Assembly: GCF_003323745.1 (NCBI RefSeq) | Contig: NZ_QOIL01000002.1 | Coordinates: 527,753 to 591,752, forward strand | Direction: 5' to 3' | Length of the DNA: 64,000 nucleotides | Source of the DNA: Sphaerisporangium album | GTDB lineage: Bacteria > Actinomycetota > Actinomycetes > Streptosporangiales > Streptosporangiaceae | Shown: positions 56,869 to 64,000 of the stretch, in pieces | Position numbering within the stretch: position 1 is the stretch's first letter | Layout: each line of letters begins with the position of its first letter | The notes under the pieces: model-generated | Seen by the model: the letters and a program-made list of their open reading frames with translations, nothing else | Told to the model about the DNA's origin: nothing | The model's database searches: none | Program-made: the position numbers and the translations under genes

Positions 56869-57354
56869 TCATTCCTCGTCGAGGGAATTGCGGATCTTGG
56901 CGGCTCCGTACTGCCCGGGGTTGCACAGGGGGCACGGGCGGGTGCCGTGCGCGTCGGGCATGTAACGCCACCCCGTCACCTGGTTCACCCGCCGGATCCG
57001 GTGGATCTCCTTCGCCGCGATCGAGCGGGGAATGATCACCTCGTACCCGCGAGGGTCCTCTAGTTCCGTCACCAGAGCGGTGGCTTCGGCACTGCTGACC
57101 CGCACCTGGTGGGAGCCGTAGTGACCGACGGACACCTCTTCGTCGTCGGGGATGCGGAAGTGCACCGCCATCAGGGTGCGTTGCCCGCCTCGCCGTAGCT
57201 CTCTGACCCACTGGTGCGTGAGCTGGTAGGAAGGCATCACGGGCAGGCAGTAGACCCCGGGCTGCGAGCCGTCGGCGAGGCTCTGCGCGCGGATGCCGCT
57301 GCGCCGTATGGCGCGGATGTTCTTGGCGGGTGTGATGTGGACGAGCATGGTCAT
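56869..57354 (-). CDS. conserved hypothetical protein with CxxC end
   Basis: This 161-residue protein has the start LVHITPAKNIRAIRRSGIRA and the mid part GVYCLPVMPSYQLTHQWVREL. That order (H-x-T-x-x-x-x-x-x-I-x-x-x-G) recalls ADP-ribosyltransferase-fold proteins of the DarT/DUF4433 sort. Conserved YEVIIPRSIAAKEIHRIRRV and a C-terminal PCPLCNPG (possible zinc pair) follow. The fold call is tentative and I cannot assign an activity. GGGAGG lies 7 bases before the ATG. Confidence 0.6.
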   Translation of the reverse strand: MTMLVHITPAKNIRAIRRSGIRAQSLADGSQPGVYCLPVMPSYQLTHQWVRELRRGGQRTLMAVHFRIPDDEEVSVGHYGSHQVRVSSAEATALVTELEDPRGYEVIIPRSIAAKEIHRIRRVNQVTGWRYMPDAHGTRPCPLCNPGQYGAAKIRNSLDEE

Positions 57355-57526
57355 CGCATGGCCTCCCTGCTGCGCATGGACATCATCCCAAATGCGGCAC
57401 GCCGGTGCCGCCAGGAAGCGGCTGATCCGAGTCGCATCGAGCGGTCCCTGGCGCGTCTGGATTTCGTTGCCGGGGGAGTGTCTTGGCAGGTCGTGGTCCG
57501 GGCGTGCGGCAGGCGAGGGTGGTGCC

Positions 57527-57660
57527 TTCAGGGCTGCCTCTGCTCTGGAACTCTCGGGCGGTCGAAGTAGATGTCACGTTTCATCGCCCATCTGGCCCAC
57601 ACGACCGTGCCGGGTCGGCCGTCCCGGGAGATGACCCCGGCGTCCCCGGCCAGGGCGGCG
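57527..57660 (-). pseudogene. duplicated 3' fragment of the RsbW-like gene
   Basis: The 134 bases match 53957-54090 with three mismatches (constant offset of 3570 bp). On the minus strand they would encode the last 40 or so residues of the RsbW-like protein (ISRDGRPGTVVWARWAMKRD). There is no start and the match ends abruptly at 57660, so this is a truncated copy. Confidence 0.85.
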
Positions 57661-57756
57661 TTCTGGAGCTACACCAAACGCCTCACCGATTGGAAGCACA
57701 ACCTGACCCGCGCCATCGTCACCCGGCCGCCCACCACCGAACGTCGGCGCCGCTGA
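57661..57756 (+). pseudogene. tail of an unknown gene next to the duplication
   Basis: From the exact end of the duplicated segment, a + strand frame reads FWSYTKRLTDWKHNLTRAIV then TRPPTTERRRR and stops at 57756. It has protein-like composition but no start of its own. It looks like the 3' end of a gene cut off by the same rearrangement. I do not recognise it. Confidence 0.4.
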
Positions 57757-57799
57757 ACCTACCCGCCACCGCTCCGCCTCCTCTACAGGGAGAATCCGC

Positions 57800-57931
57800 A
57801 TGACCCTCCCCCTGCCGGATGGGTGCCCGCACGCCCCGAGCACCGTAGCCGAAGCATCGCCGGTGACCGCGACGCCTAGCGGGCCTGACCGGCTCGCCCC
57901 GCAGCCGGCCCGGTGCGACTCCTACGGCTAG
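57800..57931 (+). CDS. possible 43-residue peptide
   Basis: The ATG at 57800 has AGGGAGA 8 bases upstream and opens a 43-codon frame starting MTLPLPDGCPHAP and ending PARCDSYG. It has no hydrophobic segment. The Shine-Dalgarno is better than chance, but nothing nearby supports a peptide-modifying system. Treat as a weak call. Confidence 0.3.
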   Translation: MTLPLPDGCPHAPSTVAEASPVTATPSGPDRLAPQPARCDSYG

Positions 57932-57973
57932 CAGCTTCCTGCCATGGCCGTCAGCGGGGTGCCTTCCCGCAGG

Positions 57974-58282
57974 TCACAGGCCCTGCGGGCCGCTCTGGGA
58001 ATGGTCCCCGGAGGCGCCTTCCGAGGCGTCCTCGGCGGCGTCGCGCGCCCTGGCCAGGACGTGCCGGACGAACGCCGGCAGGCTCGGGTGCTCGAACACC
58101 GCGCCGGCCTCCACGGCGATGCCGAGCTCGGCGCCGACGCGTGCGGCGATGCGCAGCGCGGAGACGCCCTGCCCGCCGAGCTCGAAGAAGGTCGCCCCCG
58201 CCTCCTCCGGCGTGACCTCCAGCACGTCGTTCCAGATCCGCTCGACCCGCCGCCCGATCGCCGAAGGATCCGACTCCCGCAC
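57974..58282 (-). CDS. carrier-protein-like (phosphopantetheine-binding domain) protein lacking the serine
   Basis: This 102-residue free-standing protein has the four-helix carrier fold pattern: IGRRVERIWNDVLEV, FFELGGQGVSALRIAARV and VFEHPSLPAFVRHVL. In the family the loop reads LGG(H/D/Q)S(L/I); the Ser carries 4'-phosphopantetheine. Here the loop is LGGQGVSAL, with Gly where Ser is expected. It therefore probably cannot be modified normally, unless the neighbouring Ser two residues later is used. No NRPS or PKS adjoins it. GGAAGGGG lies 5 bases before the GTG. The gene is downstream of the GntR gene, same strand. Confidence 0.75.
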   Translation of the reverse strand: MRESDPSAIGRRVERIWNDVLEVTPEEAGATFFELGGQGVSALRIAARVGAELGIAVEAGAVFEHPSLPAFVRHVLARARDAAEDASEGASGDHSQSGPQGL

Positions 58283-58345
58283 CGCGACCCCTTCCGTCCG
58301 CCGGACGCCCGTGCAAGGACCGTACGGCATCGCGGCCCGCCCCGC

Positions 58346-58393
58346 CTCGCGGGGTGACGCGGAGGTCGGCTCGCGCGGTGACGCGGAGGTCAG
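58346..58393. repeat. two tandem 24-bp repeats at the end of the GntR gene
   Basis: Copies at 58346-58369 and 58370-58393 share CTCGCG-GGTGACGCGGAGGTC with two differences. The second overlaps the stop codon of the GntR gene (58390-58392). Confidence 0.75.
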
Positions 58394-59124
58394 CCGGAGT
58401 CGGCGTCGAAGTACAGCTCGGAGGTGACCCGGTAGCGGTCGCCGCGGTACATCGACCGGACGAACTCGACGATGCGGCCGTCGGCGTCGCGCGTGGTGCG
58501 TTCCACGCCGAGCGCGGGGAAGTGCTGCGGCACGTTCAGCAGCTCGGCCTCGGTCTCGTCGGTGACGGTCGCCTCGATGGTCTGCACGGCGGTGCGCACG
58601 TCCACGCCGAACCGCTCGCGCAGCAGCCGGTAGAACGAGCCCGACTCCATGTCGGCCGGCACGAGCCCCTCGACCAGTGCGTGCGGGAGCTGGATGCGCT
58701 CGATCGCCATCGGCTCGTCGTCCACGATGCGCAGCCGCACGACACGCAGCACGGGCGCGGCGGGGGAGAGCTGGAGCCGGGTGGCGAGCTGTGGCCCCGC
58801 CGGGATCAACCCGAACTCCAGGATGCGGCTCTGCCAGTGGCCCTCGGCGGGGGGAGCGTAGAACGAGCCGCTGGGCGTGGCGGACAGCGCCTGCGTGACG
58901 CGGTGCGGGCCGGTGAACGTGCCGCGCCCGTGCTCGCGCACGAGCAGCCCCGACCTGACCAGATCGTCTATCGCGGCGCGCAGGGTGGGGCGCGACACCC
59001 CGAGCTCCTTGCACAGGTCGCGCTCGGACGGGATGGCCTCGCCCGGCCGCTTGTCGGCGATGAAGTCGAGCAGGAAGTCACGCACCCGATCACGCTTGAG
59101 CCCGGCACGCATGTTCAGAGTCAC
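58390..59124 (-). CDS. GntR/HutC-family repressor (DasR-like)
   Basis: This 244-residue regulator has an N-terminal winged helix (PSERDLCKELGVSRPTLRAAIDDL, residues about 30-55) and a C-terminal UTRA/HutC ligand domain (SRILEFGLIPAGPQLATRLQ, then ESGSFYRLLRERFGVDV). DasR relatives bind glucosamine-6-phosphate or GlcNAc-6-phosphate and repress chitin and GlcNAc genes. The divergent DasA-like importer and a dre-like site in between support this. The GTG at 59124 has AAGG 8 bases upstream; an ATG four codons later is possible. The 3' end carries a tandem repeat. Confidence 0.85.
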   Translation of the reverse strand: MTLNMRAGLKRDRVRDFLLDFIADKRPGEAIPSERDLCKELGVSRPTLRAAIDDLVRSGLLVREHGRGTFTGPHRVTQALSATPSGSFYAPPAEGHWQSRILEFGLIPAGPQLATRLQLSPAAPVLRVVRLRIVDDEPMAIERIQLPHALVEGLVPADMESGSFYRLLRERFGVDVRTAVQTIEATVTDETEAELLNVPQHFPALGVERTTRDADGRIVEFVRSMYRGDRYRVTSELYFDADSG

Positions 59125-59193
59125 ATCCGAGACCTTACCAGCGACTTACCAATCTTGCCTCGTCCTCGTCTGGATTTGCCAGGCGGTCAGGGC

Positions 59194-59220
59194 TTGACGC
59201 GCCAACTGGTTAAGACCACT
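59194..59220 (+). promoter_or_regulatory. dasA promoter with DasR-like operator
   Basis: ACTGGTTAAGACCACT (59205-59220) matches the dre consensus (ACTGGTCTAGACCACT) at 14 of 16 positions and has the TGGT/ACCA half-sites. TTGACG (59194-59199) just upstream is a possible -35 element. Further ACCA half-sites at 59130-59150 and 59240-59260 may belong to the same control region. Confidence 0.65.
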
Positions 59221-59271
59221 CTATCTGCATCGGGCGGATTGCTTACCAATATCTGACCAATGGGAGACCCC

Positions 59272-60567
59272 GTGAGGTATCGCCTTCTCGCCGCGACGGG
59301 AGTGCTGGCGCTGGCCGCCGGGCTGACCGCGTGCGGCTCCTCCTCCCCCTCCACCGGCTCCTCCGGCGGCGCCGATCCCGGAACCGCCGGCTCCGGCACG
59401 GCCCCCGCCAAGCTCACGGTGTGGGTGATGCGGGACAGCTTCTCCGACGCCCTGCTCGACCGCTTCGCCGCCGGCTACCGCAAGGACCACCCGGGCGTCA
59501 CCCTGGACATCCAGATCCAGGAGTGGGACGGCATCGGGCAGAAGGTCACCAGCGGGCTGGCCAGCAACGACGCCCCCGACGTGATCGAGGTCGGCAACAC
59601 CCAGGTCGCCGAGTACGCCGCCAGCGGCGGGGTCAGGGACCTCACCGACAAGATCGCCGACCTCGGCGGTGCGGACTGGCTGCCCGGCCTCGCCGAGCCC
59701 GGCAAGATCGACGGGCACCAGTACGGCATCCCCTGGTACGCGGCCAACCGCGTCGTGATCTACAACAAGGACCTGTTCGCCAAGGCCGGGATCGCCGCGC
59801 CGCCCAGGACGCGCGACGAGTGGATCACCGCCACCGGCAGGCTCGACAAGGGCGGCGACCAGGGCATCTACCTGGCCGGACAGAACTGGTACACCCTCGC
59901 CGGGTTCATCTGGGATGAGGGCGGCGACCTCGCGGTCAAGGAGGGCGACACCTGGAAGGGCGCCCTGGACACCCCGCAGGCGCTCGCCGGCATGGACTTC
60001 TACAAGAAGCTCCAGGCCCTCGGCGACGGGCCGAAGGACTCCGACGAGGCCAACCCGCCGCAGATCGACGTGTTCGCCAAGGGCGATGTCGCCCAGCTCA
60101 TCGCCACGCCCGGCGCCGCGGTCGCGATCGAGAAGGCCAACCCGAAGCTGGCCGGCAGGCTCGGGTTCTTCCCGATCCCCGGCAAGACGGCGGACAGGCC
60201 CGGCGCGGTGTTCACCGGCGGGTCCGACCTCATCATCCCGGAGGCGTCCAGGAACCCGGAGGCCGCCTACGAGGTGGTCAAGGCCCTGGCCGGGGAGAAG
60301 TTCCAGCTCGACATGGCCAAGGAGATGAGCTACGTGCCGAACCGCGTCTCGCTCGGCTCGGCGCTGAGCGGCAGCGAGGGCACCGCCGCGATGGCCGCCG
60401 GGGCCGCCAACGGGCACGCGACGCCCAACTCGCCCAACTGGGCGGCGGTCGAGGCGAAGAACGTCATCAAGGAGTTCATGACCAAGGCGCTCACCAGCGG
60501 GGACCCCGCCGCGGAGGCACGGGCCGCCTCGCAGACGATCGCGACGATCCTCAACACCAAGTCCTGA
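59272..60567 (+). CDS. dasA: chitobiose/GlcNAc-oligomer-binding lipoprotein (DasA-like)
   Basis: This 431-residue binding lipoprotein of a CUT1 importer has a signal with lipobox LAAGLTACGS (Cys near 21). It matches the DasA family closely: VIEVGNTQVAEYAASGG, GIPWYAANRVVIYNKDLF, WYTLAGFIWDEGGDLA and LGFFPIPGKTADRPGAVF. DasA binds N,N'-diacetylchitobiose at the membrane surface. The GTG at 59272 is preferred to the ATG at 59260 because GGGAGA lies just upstream. Divergent from the GntR repressor and the first gene of the das operon. Three tandem 9-mers span the stop codon. Confidence 0.88.
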   Translation: MRYRLLAATGVLALAAGLTACGSSSPSTGSSGGADPGTAGSGTAPAKLTVWVMRDSFSDALLDRFAAGYRKDHPGVTLDIQIQEWDGIGQKVTSGLASNDAPDVIEVGNTQVAEYAASGGVRDLTDKIADLGGADWLPGLAEPGKIDGHQYGIPWYAANRVVIYNKDLFAKAGIAAPPRTRDEWITATGRLDKGGDQGIYLAGQNWYTLAGFIWDEGGDLAVKEGDTWKGALDTPQALAGMDFYKKLQALGDGPKDSDEANPPQIDVFAKGDVAQLIATPGAAVAIEKANPKLAGRLGFFPIPGKTADRPGAVFTGGSDLIIPEASRNPEAAYEVVKALAGEKFQLDMAKEMSYVPNRVSLGSALSGSEGTAAMAAGAANGHATPNSPNWAAVEAKNVIKEFMTKALTSGDPAAEARAASQTIATILNTKS

Positions 60568-60588
60568 CCGTCCTGACCGTCCTGACCG
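60562..60588 (+). repeat. three tandem TCCTGACCG 9-mers at the dasA stop
   Basis: Perfect copies at 60562-60570, 60571-60579 and 60580-60588; the first contains the dasA stop codon (TGA, 60565-60567). Confidence 0.85.
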
Positions 60589-60644
60589 ATACATGAGGTC
60601 GCCCGCCGGTCCCGATCGAGTCCCGGCCCGCGCCTGATCGACCC

Positions 60645-60685
60645 GCCCGGTACCGGGCGCCGCGGCATCGCGCCCGGTACCGGGC
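60645..60685 (+). terminator. twin GCCCGGTACCGGGC palindromes between dasA and dasB
   Basis: Two perfect identical 14-bp palindromes (60645-60658 and 60672-60685) are spaced 27 bp apart. The RNA can form two separate hairpins or one long stem-loop, since each copy is its own complement. Between a binding-protein gene and its permease genes, such structures often reduce expression of the downstream genes or protect the upstream message. Confidence 0.65.
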
Positions 60686-60738
60686 AGCCCTCCCGAGCTC
60701 GTCGTCCCGATCGCCGGTCCCGCCGGCCGAGGAGTGCC

Positions 60739-61674
60739 GTGTCCCTGACGTCCGTTACGCAGCCGGTCCCCGCCGCCGCGCGCAGGCTCGCGCGGGCGTG
60801 GCCGTACATCCTGGTCGCCCCGGCCGTCGCCGGCACCTGTTTCCTGTTGCTCTATCCGCTCCTGCGCAGCGTCGTCATCTCATTCCAGCACTTCAGAACC
60901 GGCGAGCTGATCCGGGGCGGGGCCGCGTTCGTGGGGCTGGAGAACTACCGGCAGGTGCTCGGCGACGCCGAGTTCTGGACGGTGGTGCGCCGCACGTTCG
61001 TCTGGACCGCCGTCAACGTCGCCCTCATCATGCTGATCTCGACGCTGGTGGCGCTGATGATCGCGCGGCTGGGCCCAAGGATGCGGCTGGCCGTGATGAG
61101 CGGCCTGGTGCTCACCTGGGCCACCCCGGTGCTGGCCGCGACCACGATCTTCCAGTGGATGTTCCAGTCGCGGCTCGGCGTGGTGAACTGGCTGCTGGTC
61201 AGGGTCGGCCTGGACGGCTTCCAGGGGCACACCTGGTTCGCCGACGGCACCTCGACGTTCGCGATCCTCGTCATGCTCGTGGTCTGGCAGTCCGTCCCCT
61301 TCGCCGCGATCACGTTGTACGCGGGCCTCACCACGATCCCCGCCGAGCTGGACGAGGCCGCCCGCATCGACGGCGCCGGTCCCTTCCAGGTCTTCCGCGA
61401 CGTGACGTTCCCGATCCTGCGCCCGCTGTTCGGGCTGATCACCTCGCTGGAGGTGATCTGGGTGTTCAAGTGCTTCGCCCAGATCTGGGCGATCAGCGGC
61501 GGCGGGCCGGACGGGGCGACCACGACGCTGCCGATCTACGCCTTCCAGATCGCTCAGTCCCTGCACAAGTACGACCTCGGCTCCGCGATCTCCACCCTGA
61601 CCGTGCTGATCCTGATCGTCGCGCTGATCGCCCACATGCGGCGGATGCTCCGGCACGAAGGAGAGGTCGCGTGA
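60739..61674 (+). CDS. dasB: chitobiose ABC transporter permease (DasB-like)
   Basis: This 311-residue CUT1 permease has about six membrane helices, first AWPYILVAPAVAGTCFLLLYPL. The EAA motif is EAARIDGAGPFQVFRDVTFP. It is the second gene of the das operon, after the binding protein, and overlaps the next permease by 4 bp. The GTG at 60739 has GAGGAG 5 bases upstream. It would form the channel with the next gene product. The ATPase is presumably MsiK or similar, encoded elsewhere. Confidence 0.88.
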   Translation: MSLTSVTQPVPAAARRLARAWPYILVAPAVAGTCFLLLYPLLRSVVISFQHFRTGELIRGGAAFVGLENYRQVLGDAEFWTVVRRTFVWTAVNVALIMLISTLVALMIARLGPRMRLAVMSGLVLTWATPVLAATTIFQWMFQSRLGVVNWLLVRVGLDGFQGHTWFADGTSTFAILVMLVVWQSVPFAAITLYAGLTTIPAELDEAARIDGAGPFQVFRDVTFPILRPLFGLITSLEVIWVFKCFAQIWAISGGGPDGATTTLPIYAFQIAQSLHKYDLGSAISTLTVLILIVALIAHMRRMLRHEGEVA

Positions 61675-62603
61675 CCGTCCTCGGATCCCGGCCCGCGGCC
61701 ACGGCGGCCCACCCGGCGGCCCCCGGTGACCGCGCCGTCCGCGCCGTCCGCGCCGTCCCTCGCGCCCGCCGCGCGCGCCGCCGTGTTCGTCGTGTCCCGC
61801 TGAACCTGGCGGCGCTCGCGGTGCTGGCCGTCTCGGTCTTCCCCGTCTACTGGATGGCCGTCACCGCGTTCACGCCCACCCGCGACATCCAGTCCACGAC
61901 GCCGAGCTTCTGGCCCGCCCACCCCACGCTCGCGCACTTCGCCACGGCGGTCGGAGCCGACGGGTTCGGGCTGTTCTGGCGCAACAGCCTGCTCGTCACC
62001 CTGTCGGCGGTCCTGCTGTCGCTGGTGGTGGCCCTGCCGGCGGCGTGCGCCGTCGCCCGGATGCGCTGGCGCGGGCGGCGCGGGTTCGTCCTGATGGTCT
62101 TCATCGCCCAGATGGCCCCCTGGGAGGCGCTGCTCATCTCGATGTTCATCATCGCCCGCGACACCGGCCTGCTGGACAAGCTCGCCATGCTCACGCTGAT
62201 CTACTTCATGACCACGCTGCCGTTCACGATCGTGACCCTGCGCGGCTTCCTCGCGGCGATCCCGGGGGAGCTGGAGGAGGCCGCGATGATGGACGGCGCG
62301 AGCCGCGCGGGCGCCTTCCGCCGGGTCGTGCTGCCGCTGCTGGCCCCGGGCCTGATGTCCACCTCGCTGTTCGGCTTCATCACCGCCTGGAACGAGTTCG
62401 CCTTCGCCAACGCCCTGATCATCAAGAACCAGGACGACCGTACCCTCCCGGTTTGGCTGTCCTCCTTCGGCAACATCTTCGGCACCGACTGGGGCGCCAC
62501 CATGGCCGCCGCCTCCCTGTTCATGCTGCCCGTCCTGCTGATCTTCCTCGTCCTCCAGCGCAGGGTCGTCTCCGGCGCCTTCGCGGGCGCCGTCAAAGGC
62601 TGA
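61671..62603 (+). CDS. dasC: chitobiose ABC transporter permease (DasC-like)
   Basis: This 310-residue CUT1 permease has an Arg/Ala-rich cytosolic N-terminus of about 40 residues, then about six helices (first LNLAALAVLAVSVFPVYWMA). The EAA motif is EAAMMDGASRAGAFRRVVLP, and the C-terminus (VVSGAFAGAVKG) is typical. It is translated by GTGA overlap with dasB. The GH20 hexosaminidase gene follows after 132 bp. Confidence 0.88.
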   Translation: MTVLGSRPAATAAHPAAPGDRAVRAVRAVPRARRARRRVRRVPLNLAALAVLAVSVFPVYWMAVTAFTPTRDIQSTTPSFWPAHPTLAHFATAVGADGFGLFWRNSLLVTLSAVLLSLVVALPAACAVARMRWRGRRGFVLMVFIAQMAPWEALLISMFIIARDTGLLDKLAMLTLIYFMTTLPFTIVTLRGFLAAIPGELEEAAMMDGASRAGAFRRVVLPLLAPGLMSTSLFGFITAWNEFAFANALIIKNQDDRTLPVWLSSFGNIFGTDWGATMAAASLFMLPVLLIFLVLQRRVVSGAFAGAVKG

Positions 62604-62735
62604 CCGTCCCAGGCCGCCCCAAGGCCGGCCCCTCCGCTACGGCGGCGCGCCCCCAAGGCGCGGCCGTCCGCTCCCACCTGCCCTTCTCCGCCCGCCAACC
62701 CCGTCCTCGCGAAGTTCTGAAAGGAACCCATCAAC

Positions 62736-64000
62736 GTGATCATTCCGCGGCCACGCGAACTGGCCGTCCTCGGGGACTCCCTCGCGTTCCATCCAGACCT
62801 CGTCCGGTTCACGCCCGAGGACCCGTCCCTGGGAGAGGAGGGATACCGCCTGGACGTCGGCCCGTCCGGGATCCGGCTCACCCCCGGGGGCAGGGCCGGC
62901 CGGTTCTACGGGCTGCAGACGCTCGCGCAGTTCGGCTCCGCCGTCCCGTACGGCACGATCGAGGACCGGCCGCGGTTCGGCTGGCGCGGGGTCATGCTCG
63001 ACGTGGCCCGGCACTTCATGCCCAAGGAGTTCGTGCTGCGGCTGATCGACCTGCTGGCCGAGCACAAGCTGAACATCCTGCACCTTCACCTGACCGACGA
63101 CCAGGGCTGGCGGCTGGAGATCGAGCGCTACCCCCGCCTCACCGAGGTCGGCGGCACGCGCGGCGGCGCCGTCACCCCGAGGTTCTACACCCGCGAGGAC
63201 GTCCGGGAGATCGTCGCCTACGCCGCCGAGCGGTTCGTCACGATCGTGCCGGAGATCGAGATGCCCGGCCACGCCCAGGCCGCCATCGCCGCCTACCCCG
63301 AGCTCGGCAACGAGCCGGACCGGCGGCTGGAGGTCTGGTCGGAGTGGGGGATCAGCGAGCACGTCTACAACCTGGAGGAGTCGACGATCGAGTTCTGCCA
63401 GGCCGTGCTGGACGAGGTCGTCGAGCTGTTCCCCGGCCCGTACGTCCACGTCGGCGGCGACGAGTGCCCGCCCGCCGAGTGGGAGCGCAGCGCCCGAGCC
63501 AAGCGGCGGATGGCCGAGCTCGGCCTGTCCGGGCCGTCGGAGGCGTGCGCCTGGTTCATCGGCAGGATGGCCGAGCACCTCCAGCGCCGCGGCCGGAGGC
63601 TGATCTGCTGGGACGAGCCCGACCGCGAGCCCACCCCGGGCACGACCGTGATGGTGTGGCGCGACGAGCAGGTGGGGGTCGACAGGACCGACATCATCCT
63701 GACCCCGCACACCCGCACGTTCCTCGACTACTACCCTTCCGACGCGCCCGGCCAGCCGCTCGCGCAGCCGAACGTGCTGACGCTGGCCGACACCTACGGC
63801 TTCACCCCCGACCCCGCCGCCCGGGGCGTGCAGTGCCAGCTCTGGACGGAGTACATGCCCTCGCCGGAGCAGGTGGAGTACATGGCCTTCCCGCGCCTGT
63901 GCGCGTTCGCCGAGGTCGCCTGGGGCTCGTCCGGCGACTATCCCGACTTCCTCCAGCGCCTGGACCCGCACCTCGCGCGGCTCACCGCGCAGGGCGTCCG
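62736..64000 (+). CDS. dasD: GH20 beta-N-acetylhexosaminidase (DasD-like), truncated by the window
   Basis: At least 421 residues are visible and the gene continues past the window. GH20 motifs are present: RGVMLDVARHFMPKEFVLRL near residue 90, HLHLTDDQGWRLEIERYP near 118, PEIEMPGHAQAA near 172 and the catalytic Asp242-Glu243 in HVGGDECPPAEW. The enzyme uses substrate-assisted catalysis to release N-acetylglucosamine from chitooligosaccharide ends. No signal peptide is seen at the start, so it acts inside the cell on imported chitobiose. The GTG start has AAGGA 10 bases upstream. It is the last gene of the das-type locus as seen here. Confidence 0.92.
   Translation, partial: MIIPRPRELAVLGDSLAFHPDLVRFTPEDPSLGEEGYRLDVGPSGIRLTPGGRAGRFYGLQTLAQFGSAVPYGTIEDRPRFGWRGVMLDVARHFMPKEFVLRLIDLLAEHKLNILHLHLTDDQGWRLEIERYPRLTEVGGTRGGAVTPRFYTREDVREIVAYAAERFVTIVPEIEMPGHAQAAIAAYPELGNEPDRRLEVWSEWGISEHVYNLEESTIEFCQAVLDEVVELFPGPYVHVGGDECPPAEWERSARAKRRMAELGLSGPSEACAWFIGRMAEHLQRRGRRLICWDEPDREPTPGTTVMVWRDEQVGVDRTDIILTPHTRTFLDYYPSDAPGQPLAQPNVLTLADTYGFTPDPAARGVQCQLWTEYMPSPEQVEYMAFPRLCAFAEVAWGSSGDYPDFLQRLDPHLARLTAQGV

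Noticed and set aside
53931..57756. A complete insertion sequence or integrative element around the repeats
   Set aside because: No transposase, integrase or terminal inverted repeats were found; only short repeats and gene fragments are present.
57974..58282. A carrier protein of a hidden NRPS or PKS
   Set aside because: There is no adenylation, condensation, ketosynthase or thioesterase gene in the window, and the carrier serine is missing.

Overview
The window is high-GC actinomycete chromosome, about 70% GC with strong third-position GC bias. A mycothiol deacetylase gene (mshB), a SARP-type regulator, LacI/GntR-controlled sugar ABC operons, secreted polysaccharide hydrolases, a DUF2243-CtaG pair and STAS/anti-sigma proteins all fit a soil actinobacterium. 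The combination looks most like Streptosporangiales (Nonomuraea or Actinomadura type), but the genus is an inference. I saw no tRNA, rRNA, CRISPR array, complete insertion sequence or prophage.

Positions 1-7.4 kb hold a STAS fragment, an FAD/NAD(P)-binding protein behind a DasR-like operator, galK, a PLP-dependent ACC-deaminase/D-cysteine-desulfhydrase-family enzyme, a LacI regulator, mshB and a toxin-antitoxin-like pair. Positions 7.4-26.4 kb form an alpha-glucan utilisation island: a secreted beta-helix hydrolase (probably GH87), a cytosolic GH13 alpha-glucosidase, an ABC importer (binding lipoprotein plus two permeases) with its LacI regulator, a secreted CBM20 alpha-amylase and a 1955-residue secreted amylase-pullulanase. 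Secreted enzymes would cut starch, pullulan and alpha-1,3-glucan; the importer would take up maltooligosaccharides; the alpha-glucosidase would finish them. The two LacI paralogues (4.2 and 15 kb) are close to 80% identical by eye.

Positions 27-39 kb are the most unusual part. Three STAND/NLR-like ATPases (NB-ARC-TPR, SARP-NB-ARC-TPR and a LuxR-family-like ATPase) lie within 10.3 kb. The first carries an N-terminal motif that resembles bacterial amyloid signalling (RHIM-like) sequences. A small two-helix membrane protein in the same locus ends in a matching motif. This is the layout expected of an NLR sensor and a membrane-acting effector that communicate by amyloid templating, and it is my leading candidate for an undescribed system.

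Positions 39-53.9 kb hold housekeeping and accessory genes: a succinate-semialdehyde dehydrogenase, an SDR, a STAS protein, a second sugar ABC operon with its own LacI, DUF2243-CtaG, an isochorismatase-like hydrolase, a catalase, a YihY/BrkB membrane protein, a PH-domain protein and a secreted GH64 beta-1,3-glucanase. Positions 53.9-58.3 kb are a small-gene regulatory patch (RsbW-like ATPase, three overlapping tiny genes, an XRE-TPR regulator) with a segmental duplication and gene remnants. From 58.3 kb to the end lies a das-type chitooligosaccharide locus: a GntR repressor divergent from a DasA-like binding protein, two permeases and a GH20 hexosaminidase that runs off the window. A dre-like operator lies between the repressor and the transporter.
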